A DNA stretch of 64,000 nt from Mobiluncus sp034180645. GTDB lineage: Bacteria; Actinomycetota; Actinomycetes; Actinomycetales; Actinomycetaceae. This document shows positions 33,685 through 42,396 of the stretch, one piece after another. The stretch spans positions 72,833 through 136,832 of the forward strand of contig NZ_JAXFNY010000015.1 in assembly GCF_034180645.1 (NCBI RefSeq), in the 5' to 3' direction. Position 1 is the stretch's first letter; each line of letters starts with the position of its first letter. A model generated the notes under the pieces. The model worked only from the letters and a program-made list of their open reading frames with translations. It made no database searches and was not told the DNA's origin. The position numbers and the translations under genes are program-made.

Positions 33685-34407
33685 ATGAAACGCCAGCTTA
33701 TTTCGATGATTGCCGCGGCCGGCCTGGTGACTTTGAGCCTGACCGGCTGCGCCTCAGATCAAAGTAAAGTCGACGCGAAACCGGCGCCCGGCTCTCCTGA
33801 CATCGGCGCGACGGCCGCCATTTTTGCCGACCTGAAACTGGCGGGGCACTCGCTCACACCGTTCAACGAGGACGAATCCACTCAGCTGCGCCAACAGGTT
33901 GACCTGGCCGGGGATCAGGTGCGCGACCTGAAAAACCCGGCCGGATTGAAGTTTGATCCCGCCGGTTCCGGCTGCCAAGCCATGATGCGCAATTCTTTCA
34001 ACCTTCCCCTGCTGCATTGGCCCTCCTTGGCGGCCCAAGCGCCTGACGGTAAGGCCGCAGCTCAGGTATTCCTGGCGCCTTCCGAGCAGGACGTGCGGTC
34101 GATGATTGATGACCTCAACACCATGATCAGGAACTGCGAGGAAGTAACGGTGAGCGCCCCGACCGGCACCGTTAAGATGACTCTCAAAGCGAACGACCCC
34201 GTGGCATCTTGTACGAACGGCTACCGCCAAACCGTGACAAGCAACCAGGTCAGCCAGACTTTGGACGTGTGTTATGTACCGGAGGGCAACGCGGTTTTGG
34301 CGCTGTCCCTGGTGGATTCCACGGATACCGCTCAGGGCATGGCACAGGATTTCGCGGATTTCTCGTCGCGTTTCTATACGCGGCTCGCTCCGCTGTACAC
34401 CGAGTAG
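33685..34407 (+). CDS. Secreted lipoprotein of unknown function
   Basis: 240 residues from ATG at 33685, which has GGAGG a few bases upstream and opens a textbook lipoprotein signal: M-K-R-Q, hydrophobic core, L-T-G-C-A. The mature domain has four further cysteines (G-C-Q, N-C-E, S-C-T, V-C-Y) and a helix-rich pattern; no family recognised. It lies in the same frame as the upstream transporter with no stop between them, so a fusion is formally possible, but the internal start signals argue for separate translation. Confidence 0.75.
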   Translation: MKRQLISMIAAAGLVTLSLTGCASDQSKVDAKPAPGSPDIGATAAIFADLKLAGHSLTPFNEDESTQLRQQVDLAGDQVRDLKNPAGLKFDPAGSGCQAMMRNSFNLPLLHWPSLAAQAPDGKAAAQVFLAPSEQDVRSMIDDLNTMIRNCEEVTVSAPTGTVKMTLKANDPVASCTNGYRQTVTSNQVSQTLDVCYVPEGNAVLALSLVDSTDTAQGMAQDFADFSSRFYTRLAPLYTE

Positions 34408-34554
34408 TCCCTCGTCCCCGCACGAGTCACGCAGACCCCGCCTCAAACACGCTGCCCGGCGCCCTCAGCCCGCACCGGCGGCGTGGCTCGATGAGCGCGG
34501 GTTCGGAATATCAGCGATGTCAGCGTGCGTACAGCTGAGGAATATACTGGCCAT

Positions 34555-35931
34555 ATGTCGTCAGCACGCAAATCTAAGGCTCCTGGTCCTCGCCAGCCCG
34601 ACAGTATCCTGGCTTCTCCCGACCCTGCCATGATTGATGCCGCCCGCACCGAAGCGGGCGGCATTCCTGTTCCGATTGAGAAACTACCCCTGACGGCGCT
34701 GCGCCCTGACGCCCAAGCGGCTTTCACCGGCTACACCAGTCACGACCCGGAATACCGACGCATCAAGTTTGCCCTGTTCGTAGCCGGTTTCGTGACTTTC
34801 GCCCAGATTTATGAGGTGCAGGTGCTGCTGCCGGACATCTCGAAGTTTTTCTCGATTTCCCCGGTCACGGCCTCGCTGGCGCTGTCGCTGACGACCCTGG
34901 CGTTAGCTATCTCGATGTTCTTTATCGGGCCGTCCTCGGAGCGTCTGGGACGCCGCCCGATTATTTTGATTTCCCTGTTCGCAGCTTCCCTCCTGGGGAT
35001 TATCTTGGGCTTTACCCCGAACTGGGGCTTTTTGATGGTCGGGCGTTTTGTGCAAGGCATGGCTTTGGCGGGTTTACCCGCGGTGGCCACGGCTTACCTG
35101 GCTGAAGAAATCTGTTCAGCTGAGCTGCCCAAGGCGGCCGGTTCTTACGTAGCCGGCACCGCGATTGGCGGTATGTTGGGTCGGATTCTCTCCGGGTTTC
35201 TGTCTCACCTGGTGGGATGGGACATGACCATCACTATCCTGGGGTGCATCGGCGTGGTCGGCACGGTGTTGGTGTGGCTGCTTTTGCCCAAACAAGAGGG
35301 TTTCTCTAAGGCCGAGCCGGGGTTGAAAGCCCTGTTGCAACACACCAAGGATGTCCTGACCGAACCCGGTTTGGTGCTGCTGTTCGTGATTGGCGGCACC
35401 GCTCTGGGCGCTTATCAAAGTATCCTCAACATGATGCCCTACCGTTTGACCGGCGCACCCTACTTTATGGCGACCTGGATTGTTTCCCTGATTTTCCTGG
35501 TCAACCTGTTCGGCTCGTTTGCAGCTTCCACAGCGGGCAGCTTGGCTTCACGTTTTGGCAGGCGCGCTGTCGTCCCGGTCGCCGGCATCATCTATCTGGT
35601 GGGGATTGTGATGATGTTGGCCAAGCCGTTGTGGGCGATTTTTGCGGGTCTGGTCGTGTTTACCATCGGGTTTTTTGCGGTTCATTCCGTAGCGACCGGC
35701 TGGGTCACGGCTCGGGCGGTGTCCGGCGTGGGCGCCACCGGCCAGGCTTCGTCAGCCTACTCGATTGTTTACTATGCCGGCGGCTCGATTTTCGGCACCC
35801 TAGCTGGTTTTGGTTGGACCGCCCTGGGCTGGCTGGGAGTGGTGACGATTTCTGGCTCCCTGGCAGTTGTGGTTATCATCCTGGCGTTGTTTTTGCGCCA
35901 CATCAAGCCGCTGTCCGCCTCCGGGTATTGA
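34555..35931 (+). CDS. MFS transporter, YnfM/arabinose-efflux-like
   Basis: 458 residues from ATG at 34555, 10 codons after an alternative GTG; neither has an ideal ribosome site, though GAGGA lies 13 bases before the ATG. A ~70-residue cytoplasmic N-terminus precedes twelve membrane segments. The loop 2-3 motif reads G-P-S-S-E-R-L-G-R-R-P-I, and the second-half counterpart is A-S-R-F-G-R-R-A-V. It is a proton-driven exporter by family; substrate unknown. Confidence 0.82.
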   Translation: MSSARKSKAPGPRQPDSILASPDPAMIDAARTEAGGIPVPIEKLPLTALRPDAQAAFTGYTSHDPEYRRIKFALFVAGFVTFAQIYEVQVLLPDISKFFSISPVTASLALSLTTLALAISMFFIGPSSERLGRRPIILISLFAASLLGIILGFTPNWGFLMVGRFVQGMALAGLPAVATAYLAEEICSAELPKAAGSYVAGTAIGGMLGRILSGFLSHLVGWDMTITILGCIGVVGTVLVWLLLPKQEGFSKAEPGLKALLQHTKDVLTEPGLVLLFVIGGTALGAYQSILNMMPYRLTGAPYFMATWIVSLIFLVNLFGSFAASTAGSLASRFGRRAVVPVAGIIYLVGIVMMLAKPLWAIFAGLVVFTIGFFAVHSVATGWVTARAVSGVGATGQASSAYSIVYYAGGSIFGTLAGFGWTALGWLGVVTISGSLAVVVIILALFLRHIKPLSASGY

Positions 35932-36065
35932 GATAGCTGTGCGAATAAACCGCAAACTAAAACTATAGCCTATATCGGGAACAGTTAACCACTGTATGTC
36001 TAGTAAAGAATCTTATCGGCGTGCGCACACTCTAACAAAAAAGTGAGATAGCACAACTTCTACTC

Positions 36066-36308
36066 TCAACTAGATGAAGGAGTTTGATTTACATCATCTA
36101 GGTTTGGTTTGTTCTGCTTTTTAATCTCTTTAAGTCGATAACCCAGATACCGGTAAAGACGGATGGCTATCAACAATGTAAAAATACAGGCAGCAAATCT
36201 GAGCAGAAGAGAACCCCATAGCGTTAGGTCGGCCATAGTATCAGACATATATGGAACGGCGTGCGCTGAATAGATGGAATATACAGCACTGTAAAATAAT
36301 GTATTCAT
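36066..36308 (-). CDS. Small AT-rich membrane protein
   Basis: 80 residues, ATG at 36308 with GAGGT overlapping the stop of the gene before it. One clear membrane segment (about 31-53) followed by a basic stretch Y-R-Y-L-G-Y-R-L-K-E-I-K-K and a polar Asn/Ser tail; a weaker hydrophobic N-terminus may be a second segment. Family not recognised. It is in an operon with the secreted protein at 36320, 11 bases apart, and could be its partner or immunity protein; this is inference from position only. Confidence 0.55.
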   Translation of the reverse strand: MNTLFYSAVYSIYSAHAVPYMSDTMADLTLWGSLLLRFAACIFTLLIAIRLYRYLGYRLKEIKKQNKPNLDDVNQTPSSS

Positions 36309-36319
36309 ACTAATCTACC

Positions 36320-37030
36320 TCAACTTTGCCAATATGGAGAAAGCTTACTTCCTTCCATAATCGCTTGAACATAGACATCTCGTGTAAATGTTCCTACCAA
36401 CGAAAGGGTTCCTGCATATTTTGCTGAGTTTGCGGTACGTGTCATGGCAAATTCACTCATTACACAACCGATACAATTATGAAATTCACCCCATGTCGAG
36501 TCTATGTATCCTAGGTATTTACCGGAATCATAGTAGGCAGAGGCATTGAAGGAAAAACCGAAGTTCAGTATAGTTTTACTAATGGAAATAGTACAGTTTC
36601 TCCACACATAATCGCGGTTTTTTGACTGTCTGTGACAATTTGAAATACTTGCATTTTTTAAATGTGGTGAGTCCGCAAATACGTCATTGTTAATATTAGA
36701 TGTTAGTTCAACAAATGATCCGTCTTGATACTCATAACGAGAGCCATTGTAACTTCTGGTACGGATAGGAACGATTTGAACTGGCTTGGAGTAATTCAAA
36801 TCGGAGTCTAACGTCTCTCCTTGTTCAATTTTGTTTATTAAGCTGTCAATTTTATTATTTGGCACTCCATGTACAGTTAAATACTCTCTAAATTCTGGAG
36901 TATCAATAGCTACAGTATTTTCAATCTTGTTTTCATAATCTGTAGCAAAAGCAGGAATTGCCCACGACATTACGAACGCCTGAACGACTAAACAGACCAG
37001 CACAAAAAGTGTACGCGACTTGTATTTGAT
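36320..37030 (-). CDS. AT-rich secreted Cys-containing protein, probable AUC start
   Basis: 236 residues if started at ATC 37030. The first standard codon (GTG 37003) gives a signal peptide lacking positive charge, whereas ATC ATC AAA TAC AAG lies 4-7 bases after AAGGAG (37038-37043) and yields I-I-K-Y-K-S-R, a good n-region, then hydrophobic L-F-V-L-V-C-L-V-V and cleavage after A-F-A. Mature protein has four cysteines (S-N-C, R-N-C, H-N-C-I-G-C) and many Asn, Ser and Tyr. No family recognised. Base composition differs clearly from its neighbours, suggesting transfer. Confidence 0.6.
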   Translation of the reverse strand: MKYKSRTLFVLVCLVVQAFVMSWAIPAFATDYENKIENTVAIDTPEFREYLTVHGVPNNKIDSLINKIEQGETLDSDLNYSKPVQIVPIRTRSYNGSRYEYQDGSFVELTSNINNDVFADSPHLKNASISNCHRQSKNRDYVWRNCTISISKTILNFGFSFNASAYYDSGKYLGYIDSTWGEFHNCIGCVMSEFAMTRTANSAKYAGTLSLVGTFTRDVYVQAIMEGSKLSPYWQS

Positions 37031-37105
37031 GATAGTTCTCCTTACCTAGTACCTAATCACCAATCGCCCCACTCATAATAGTATCACACTGTCTTCCTCT
37101 CGTAA

Positions 37106-37121
37106 TGTGATAGTCATCACA
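37106..37121. promoter_or_regulatory. CRP/GlxR-like site between divergent secreted-protein and peroxiredoxin genes
   Basis: TGTGATAGTCATCACA has both perfect half-sites TGTGA and TCACA with six-base spacing, 76 bases from the secreted-protein start and 57 bases from the peroxiredoxin start. Confidence 0.5.
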
Positions 37122-37177
37122 CACTCACCCTAATCCCTGGGCGGGGCGAACTGCCGGGCGGGTCGTAGGATAGAGAC

Positions 37178-37648
37178 ATGGAACAGAAACTCAACATGGG
37201 CGATGCGGCCCCGGACTTTACAATCGAAACTACCGAGGGCACTTTTTGCCTCTCCGAGGCTCTCCAGGCCGCAAAAGCCGGGGTGGTCGTGTACTTTTAC
37301 CCCCGTGCGATGACCCCGGGCTGCACCACGGAGGCTTGTGACTTCCGCGATTCCCTAAACTCCCTGAAATCCGCGGGATACACGGTCATCGGGATTAGCC
37401 CGGACCAAATGCCTGCCCTGGAAAAGTTCCGCGACAAACAGACCCTGAACTTTGCCTTGGGCTCCGACCCGGACCATAGAGTCTCATCGGACTACGGCGT
37501 ATGGCAGGTGAAACCCTTGACGAAAAAGCTCGGGGTGGTGCGCTCCACGTTCGTGGTTGGCCCCGACGGCACGCTGATTTCCGCGAAATACAACGTGCGG
37601 GCCACCGGGCATGTCGCCCGCCTGCGCAAAGAACTCGGCCTGGACTAA
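37178..37648 (+). CDS. bcp: Thiol peroxidase, Bcp/PrxQ-type peroxiredoxin
   Basis: 156 residues, normal length. Peroxidatic C49 and resolving C54 are in T-P-G-C-T-T-E-A-C-D-F-R-D, and the fold continues with V-I-G-I-S-P-D and R-S-T-F-V-V-G-P-D-G. It reduces hydroperoxides using thioredoxin. Start ATG with AGGA upstream. Converges with the MFS gene one base away. Confidence 0.92.
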   Translation: MEQKLNMGDAAPDFTIETTEGTFCLSEALQAAKAGVVVYFYPRAMTPGCTTEACDFRDSLNSLKSAGYTVIGISPDQMPALEKFRDKQTLNFALGSDPDHRVSSDYGVWQVKPLTKKLGVVRSTFVVGPDGTLISAKYNVRATGHVARLRKELGLD

Positions 37649-37649
37649 A

Positions 37650-39167
37650 TCACTGTTCGTCGGGGTCGCTAGCGGGGTTTCCGGCAGCGTCGTCACCAGA
37701 GTTGGTGCTGGGGTTTTCACCAGGGTTACCGCTGGGGTTTTCCGAAGTGTTCTCGGTTGGGTTTTCACAAGGCGCCTGGGTCAGGTTTTCCGAAGTGTTC
37801 TCGCTATCGTCCCTGGTCGCTTCCGCTTCGGGACCGCAATAGCCGGGGTCTACGGGGTAAATGGTGTGGATGGGGTTCGGTCCGCAATGGTAGTGGCGTT
37901 CTCGTGGGCCTTCCATCAGCAGGAACGGCCACCGGCGCTGCCAGGAAAACCGCAGCTGCCAAGCAAACAGCGCCCAGATAAACACCGCTATCGCCGCACC
38001 CATACAGGCCAGCGCCCCCAAACCGATGCTCCAGCGGGCTCCGAAAGTTTCTCCAACCCAGCCCACCAGCGGGGACCCGATGGGCGTGGCACCCAGGTTG
38101 AACACGAAGTAAATCGAGAGGACCCGCCCTCGTAAACTTTCGGGCGTAGACGTTTGAATCAGGGCGTTTGCCGCGGTCAGCAGGGTAATCATAAAGAACC
38201 CGGCGGGCATGGACATGACCGCAAAAGCCCCATAGCTCGGGCACAGCGCCAAAAGCGCCTCGGCCAATCCAAAAAAGAAAACCCCGGAAATGACCATCGC
38301 GAAACGCGGGTGAGTGCGCCGCGCCGCCAGCAGCGCACCCGAGAGAGAACCGACCGCCAGCATCGTCCCCAGCAAACCGTATTCGCCCGGCCCTTTGGCA
38401 TACACATCGGTGGCCATGAAAGCCTGGGTCATCTGAAGGTTGAATCCGAAAGCGCCGGTCAAGGTAATCAGGAAGATGATGGCTTTCAGGTCGGAGCGGG
38501 ATTGCACGTAGGCGAAACCCTCCCGAATCATGCCGCGGCGGCGCACCCCGCGCTTGACCGAAAAGAAATTTTCCTGGCGCATCAGCGCCAGAGTCACTAC
38601 CGGAATCACGAAAATGACCGTGTTGATGACGAACACCCAGCCCGGACCCAGCACCGCAATCAGCACCCCCGCCAGGGCGGGACCAATCAGGCGGGCGATG
38701 TTGAAAGCCATCGAGTTCAGCCCCACCGCGTTAGGCAGGCAGTCCGCCGGAACCAGTTCCGCGATGAAAGTTTGGCGCTGCGCAATCGCCAGGGCATCAA
38801 AAATGCCGGTCACGAACGCGATGAGGTAGATTTCAAACAGCTGAGCTGAGCCGGTCAGCAGCAACATCCCCAGAACCAACCCCAGCAGGGCCACCCCGGA
38901 TTGGGTAATCTGCAGCATCCGGCGCCGATCCATCCAATCTGCCAACACCCCGCCAAAGAAACCGAAAATCAGCTGGGGCAGGAACTGCAGGGCGGTGGTC
39001 ATCCCGACCGCAAACGCGTCATTGTCGGTCAAAACGACCAGGACCACCCAAATCTGGGCGACACGCTGCATCCAGATCGCGGTCGCCGCAAACAGATTCG
39101 AGACAAACCACAGCCGAAAATTCGCGAACCGCAGTGAATAGAAGGTTTTACTGGCCAAGATGCTCAT
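37650..39167 (-). CDS. MFS transporter (MFS_3/EntS-like) with repetitive acidic tail
   Basis: 505 residues. Twelve membrane segments occupy about 1-420, with loop motif A-D-W-M-D-R-R-R-M and P-x-S-L-R-G-R-V in the second half, the pattern of the enterobactin-exporter-like MFS_3 group. The last ~50 residues are a low-complexity repeat of S-E-N-T-S-E-N and E-N-P-[ST] units encoded by short DNA repeats near 37735-37802; such a tail is atypical and likely unstable in length. Substrate unknown. Confidence 0.82.
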   Translation of the reverse strand: MSILASKTFYSLRFANFRLWFVSNLFAATAIWMQRVAQIWVVLVVLTDNDAFAVGMTTALQFLPQLIFGFFGGVLADWMDRRRMLQITQSGVALLGLVLGMLLLTGSAQLFEIYLIAFVTGIFDALAIAQRQTFIAELVPADCLPNAVGLNSMAFNIARLIGPALAGVLIAVLGPGWVFVINTVIFVIPVVTLALMRQENFFSVKRGVRRRGMIREGFAYVQSRSDLKAIIFLITLTGAFGFNLQMTQAFMATDVYAKGPGEYGLLGTMLAVGSLSGALLAARRTHPRFAMVISGVFFFGLAEALLALCPSYGAFAVMSMPAGFFMITLLTAANALIQTSTPESLRGRVLSIYFVFNLGATPIGSPLVGWVGETFGARWSIGLGALACMGAAIAVFIWALFAWQLRFSWQRRWPFLLMEGPRERHYHCGPNPIHTIYPVDPGYCGPEAEATRDDSENTSENLTQAPCENPTENTSENPSGNPGENPSTNSGDDAAGNPASDPDEQ

Positions 39168-39234
39168 CTTCTTTCTATTCCACAGGTTCCCCTAGGTGTG
39201 GTCTCACTGTTGGGGGTCGCGACCAGGTTTTCGC

Positions 39235-41976
39235 TTACTTTTTCGGAGTTTTTGAGGTTGTTTTTTTGGTGGTTTTTTTCGCCGTAGTTTTGCGTGCGGG
39301 CGCTTTGCGTTTCTTGGTGGGACCTTTGGCGCGTTTTATGGCCAAGAGTTCAAACGCGGAGCTTTCGGTCAGCGTGGCGGGGTCGGTGCCGCGCGGCACG
39401 GTCGCGTTCGTGGTTCCGTCCGTCACATAAGGTCCGTAGCGGCCGTTCTTAAGGGTGACTTTCTGGCCCGTTTCGGGATCCTCGCCAAACTCCATCATCA
39501 CCGTTTGCGACGTCGCCGCCCGCCCGCGAGTTTTCGGAGCCGCCAGCAACGCCAATGCCTCTTCGGTCGTCAACGTGAACAGCTGTTCCTCGCTTTCCAG
39601 TGAACGCGTGTCAGTACCGCGCTTGATGTACGGCCCGTACCGCCCGTTAGACGCCACAATGTCCACGCCTTCACTGTCCTGACCGACCGTGCGCGGCAGG
39701 CTTAACAGCTGCAGGGCTTCCTCCAGGGTAATCGTGTCCGGGGACTGGGTTTTCAGCAGGGAGGCCGTCCGATTCTTGGGTTTCTTTTTCGCGGTCTTTT
39801 TTGCTTTGGTTTCGCTGTCCGTCTCGGCTTTCGGTTCCGGAGCCAGTTCCTCCACGTAAGGACCAAACCTGCCGTTCTTGGCGACAATCTGAAGTCCGGT
39901 TTCGGGGTGTACCCCCACCACCCGGTCGCCTTGGGCACCTTTTTCCAACAGTTCCCGAGCCATCTCCAGAGTCAGCTCATCGGGAGCCACTGTATCTGGA
40001 ACCGAAGCGCGTTCCTCGCCGCGCTGCAGGTAGGGGCCGTAGCGTCCCACGCGCAGGGCGATTCCTTCACCCAGTTCCACTGTGTTCAGGGCGGCAGCAT
40101 CAATATCTCCCAGCTCAGCCACCGCGCGCTGTAGCCCTAATCCTTGCAGGTCAGAGCCTTTACCGTGACCGTACCAAAAGTCCTTTAACCACTGGGTGCG
40201 GTCGGCTTGCCCGGCCGCGATTTTATCCAAATCGGCTTCCATATCAGCCGTGAAGTCGTAATCAATGAGCCCGGGCAGGTTTTCTTCCAGCAGTTTCACC
40301 ACGGAAAACGCCAGCCATGACGGCACCAGGGCCTGCCCGCGGCGATACACATACTGCCGATCAACAATGGTGGAAATGGTCGAAGCGTAGGTGGAGGGTC
40401 GACCTATCTCGCGTTCTTCCATTGCTTTGACCAGCGACGCGTCAGTGTAGCGGGCGGGCGGGGTCGTGAAGTGCTGCCGCTCCTGCCCGGAATCCAAGTG
40501 GTCAAGCTGCAGCCGATCCGCGGCCTGCATCCGTGGCAGCCTCGCCTCCCCGGTCTTGCCCCCACCGGAAGTCACCGCGGGCTCATCGCCCTCATCACGG
40601 CCTTCCTCGTAAGCGGCGAGGAAACCGGGATTTTCAATCACTGTTCCGGATGCCCCGAACTCGGCGTGAACCGAGCCATCGACCGGAACCGCCGCAATCT
40701 TCACCGACACGGTGGTGCCGATGGCATCGTTCATTTGGCAAGCCAGAGTGCGCCGGAAGATGAGGTTGTACAGTTTCCATTCGCGCGCATCGAGTTTGCC
40801 TTCCAGACTCGAGGGCAACTGGAACTGTTCCCCAGCGGGGCGGATAGCTTCGTGAGCCTCCTGGGCCCCTTTCGTTTTTGTCTCATAGATGCGGGGTTTA
40901 GCCGGGACCGCGTCCTTGCCGAAGCGGCTCACCGCCAGGGACCGAGCCGCGGAAATAGCCTGTTCAGACAGGTTGACCGAGTCGGTACGCATATAGGTGA
41001 TGTAGCCGTTTTCGTACAGAGACTGTGCCACGCGCATCGTGTCTCGCGAGTTCAACCGTAGTTTTCGGGACGCTTCTTGCTGCAGGGAAGACGTCGTGAA
41101 TGGGGCGGGGGGACGGCGCCGATACGGCTTGGAGTCCACGTCGTCGACCGACCAGGTCGCGCCGGTGCTGATGGCGTCAGCCAGCTTTCGTGCCGTGGCG
41201 CCATCCAGTGCAAACACCCCGGCCTTTTGTGCCGCGGACTTGAGCTTTCCGTGCTCGTCAAAGTCTTTGCCGGTCGCAATGCGTTTGCCATCCACCTCCC
41301 GCAAAGTGGCGGAGAACTCGGTGCCGCCCGCCTCGGGAGTCAGCCAGGCCACCAGATCCCAGTATTCAGCAGAGGTAAAACTCATGCGCTCGCGTTCCCG
41401 GTCGACAATCATGCGGGTCGCCACCGACTGAACCCGTCCTGCTGACAAGCCGGTACGAATCTTGCGCCACAGCAGGGGGGAGACTTCGTATCCGACCAGG
41501 CGGTCGAGGATACGGCGAGTCTCTTGGGCATTGACCAGGTCGGTGTCCAGCTCGCGGGGATGGTTCAGGGCATGGTTGATAGCGTCTTTCGTAATTTCGT
41601 GAAACACCATGCGTTTCACGGGGACTTTCGGTTTCAGCACCTCCAGCAGGTGCCAGGCAATAGCCTCCCCCTCACGGTCCTCATCAGTGGCCAGCAGGAG
41701 TTCGTCAGCATCTTTCAGCCGGGCTTTCAGCTCGCTGACTTTCTTTTTCTTATCCCCGTCAACCACGTAATACGGCTCGAAGTCGTGATCCAAGTCAACC
41801 GCGAACTTCGCGTAGCCGGTCTTTTTCAACGCGGCGGGAAGATTAGAGGGCTGCGCGAGGTCACGAATGTGACCCACCGATGCCTCCACGTCGAAGTCGT
41901 CGCCAAGAAACCTCCCAATGGTTCGGGCTTTCGCCGGGGACTCGACAATCACGAGTTTTTGGTTTGCTTCAGCCAC
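39235..41976 (-). CDS. topA: DNA topoisomerase I
   Basis: 913 residues, type IA. The Toprim domain at the N-terminus has V-E-S-P-A-K-A and D-E-D-R-E-G-E-A, the active-site tyrosine is in Y-I-T-Y-M-R-T-D-S, and the C-terminal part contains several repeats of the form K-N-G-R-[FY]-G-P-Y-[IV]. There are no zinc-finger cysteines; instead it ends in a Lys/Thr-rich tail, as in other Actinobacteria. It relaxes negative supercoils. Start is GTG at 41976 with AAGGAGTAAG upstream. Confidence 0.95.
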   Translation of the reverse strand: MAEANQKLVIVESPAKARTIGRFLGDDFDVEASVGHIRDLAQPSNLPAALKKTGYAKFAVDLDHDFEPYYVVDGDKKKKVSELKARLKDADELLLATDEDREGEAIAWHLLEVLKPKVPVKRMVFHEITKDAINHALNHPRELDTDLVNAQETRRILDRLVGYEVSPLLWRKIRTGLSAGRVQSVATRMIVDRERERMSFTSAEYWDLVAWLTPEAGGTEFSATLREVDGKRIATGKDFDEHGKLKSAAQKAGVFALDGATARKLADAISTGATWSVDDVDSKPYRRRPPAPFTTSSLQQEASRKLRLNSRDTMRVAQSLYENGYITYMRTDSVNLSEQAISAARSLAVSRFGKDAVPAKPRIYETKTKGAQEAHEAIRPAGEQFQLPSSLEGKLDAREWKLYNLIFRRTLACQMNDAIGTTVSVKIAAVPVDGSVHAEFGASGTVIENPGFLAAYEEGRDEGDEPAVTSGGGKTGEARLPRMQAADRLQLDHLDSGQERQHFTTPPARYTDASLVKAMEEREIGRPSTYASTISTIVDRQYVYRRGQALVPSWLAFSVVKLLEENLPGLIDYDFTADMEADLDKIAAGQADRTQWLKDFWYGHGKGSDLQGLGLQRAVAELGDIDAAALNTVELGEGIALRVGRYGPYLQRGEERASVPDTVAPDELTLEMARELLEKGAQGDRVVGVHPETGLQIVAKNGRFGPYVEELAPEPKAETDSETKAKKTAKKKPKNRTASLLKTQSPDTITLEEALQLLSLPRTVGQDSEGVDIVASNGRYGPYIKRGTDTRSLESEEQLFTLTTEEALALLAAPKTRGRAATSQTVMMEFGEDPETGQKVTLKNGRYGPYVTDGTTNATVPRGTDPATLTESSAFELLAIKRAKGPTKKRKAPARKTTAKKTTKKTTSKTPKK

Positions 41977-42396
41977 TAAGTCTTACTCCTTTTAAATGCG
42001 CAAAAAATGAGTTTACCTTCTGAAAGATACCTCGAATTCCCCGATTGGGTAAAATTCAGGGGTTTTCCGGGGGGCTTTGTCACCATCGAAATTGTCAGGT
42101 CTAATCGCCCTTTCTGCTTGTGATTTATATCACACAAGCCTCACCGGCACCACGCACATCCGACCTTTTGCACTCCCACTCAGCGCAAAGACCAAGGGTA
42201 GACCCCGTGCCGGAGGAAAAGCGGACCCAACTCCCTTTCGCTGGTCTCGCCTGCAAGAAGTCGCGATATATAATTCTCATTCACGACTCATGAAGGTCGA
42301 TACGATTAAAGAGGGAAAGTGCGCCCAAATCACCTGGTCTTTGTCGGATTGGAAGGAGGCCGGGGCGTTGCCGTTTTGCGAGGGGAGGGCTGAACG
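41977..42396. other. 420-base intergenic region between topA and the CAP-domain gene
   Basis: Divergent promoter region. Apart from a CRP/GlxR-like site at 42119-42134 I see nothing; the open frame at 42077-42412 has no coding signature. Confidence 0.6.
42119..42134. promoter_or_regulatory. Consensus GlxR/CRP-like site
   Basis: TGTGATTTATATCACA fits TGTGAnnTAnnTCACA exactly. It lies 263 bases before the CAP-domain gene and 143 bases from topA. Confidence 0.6.
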
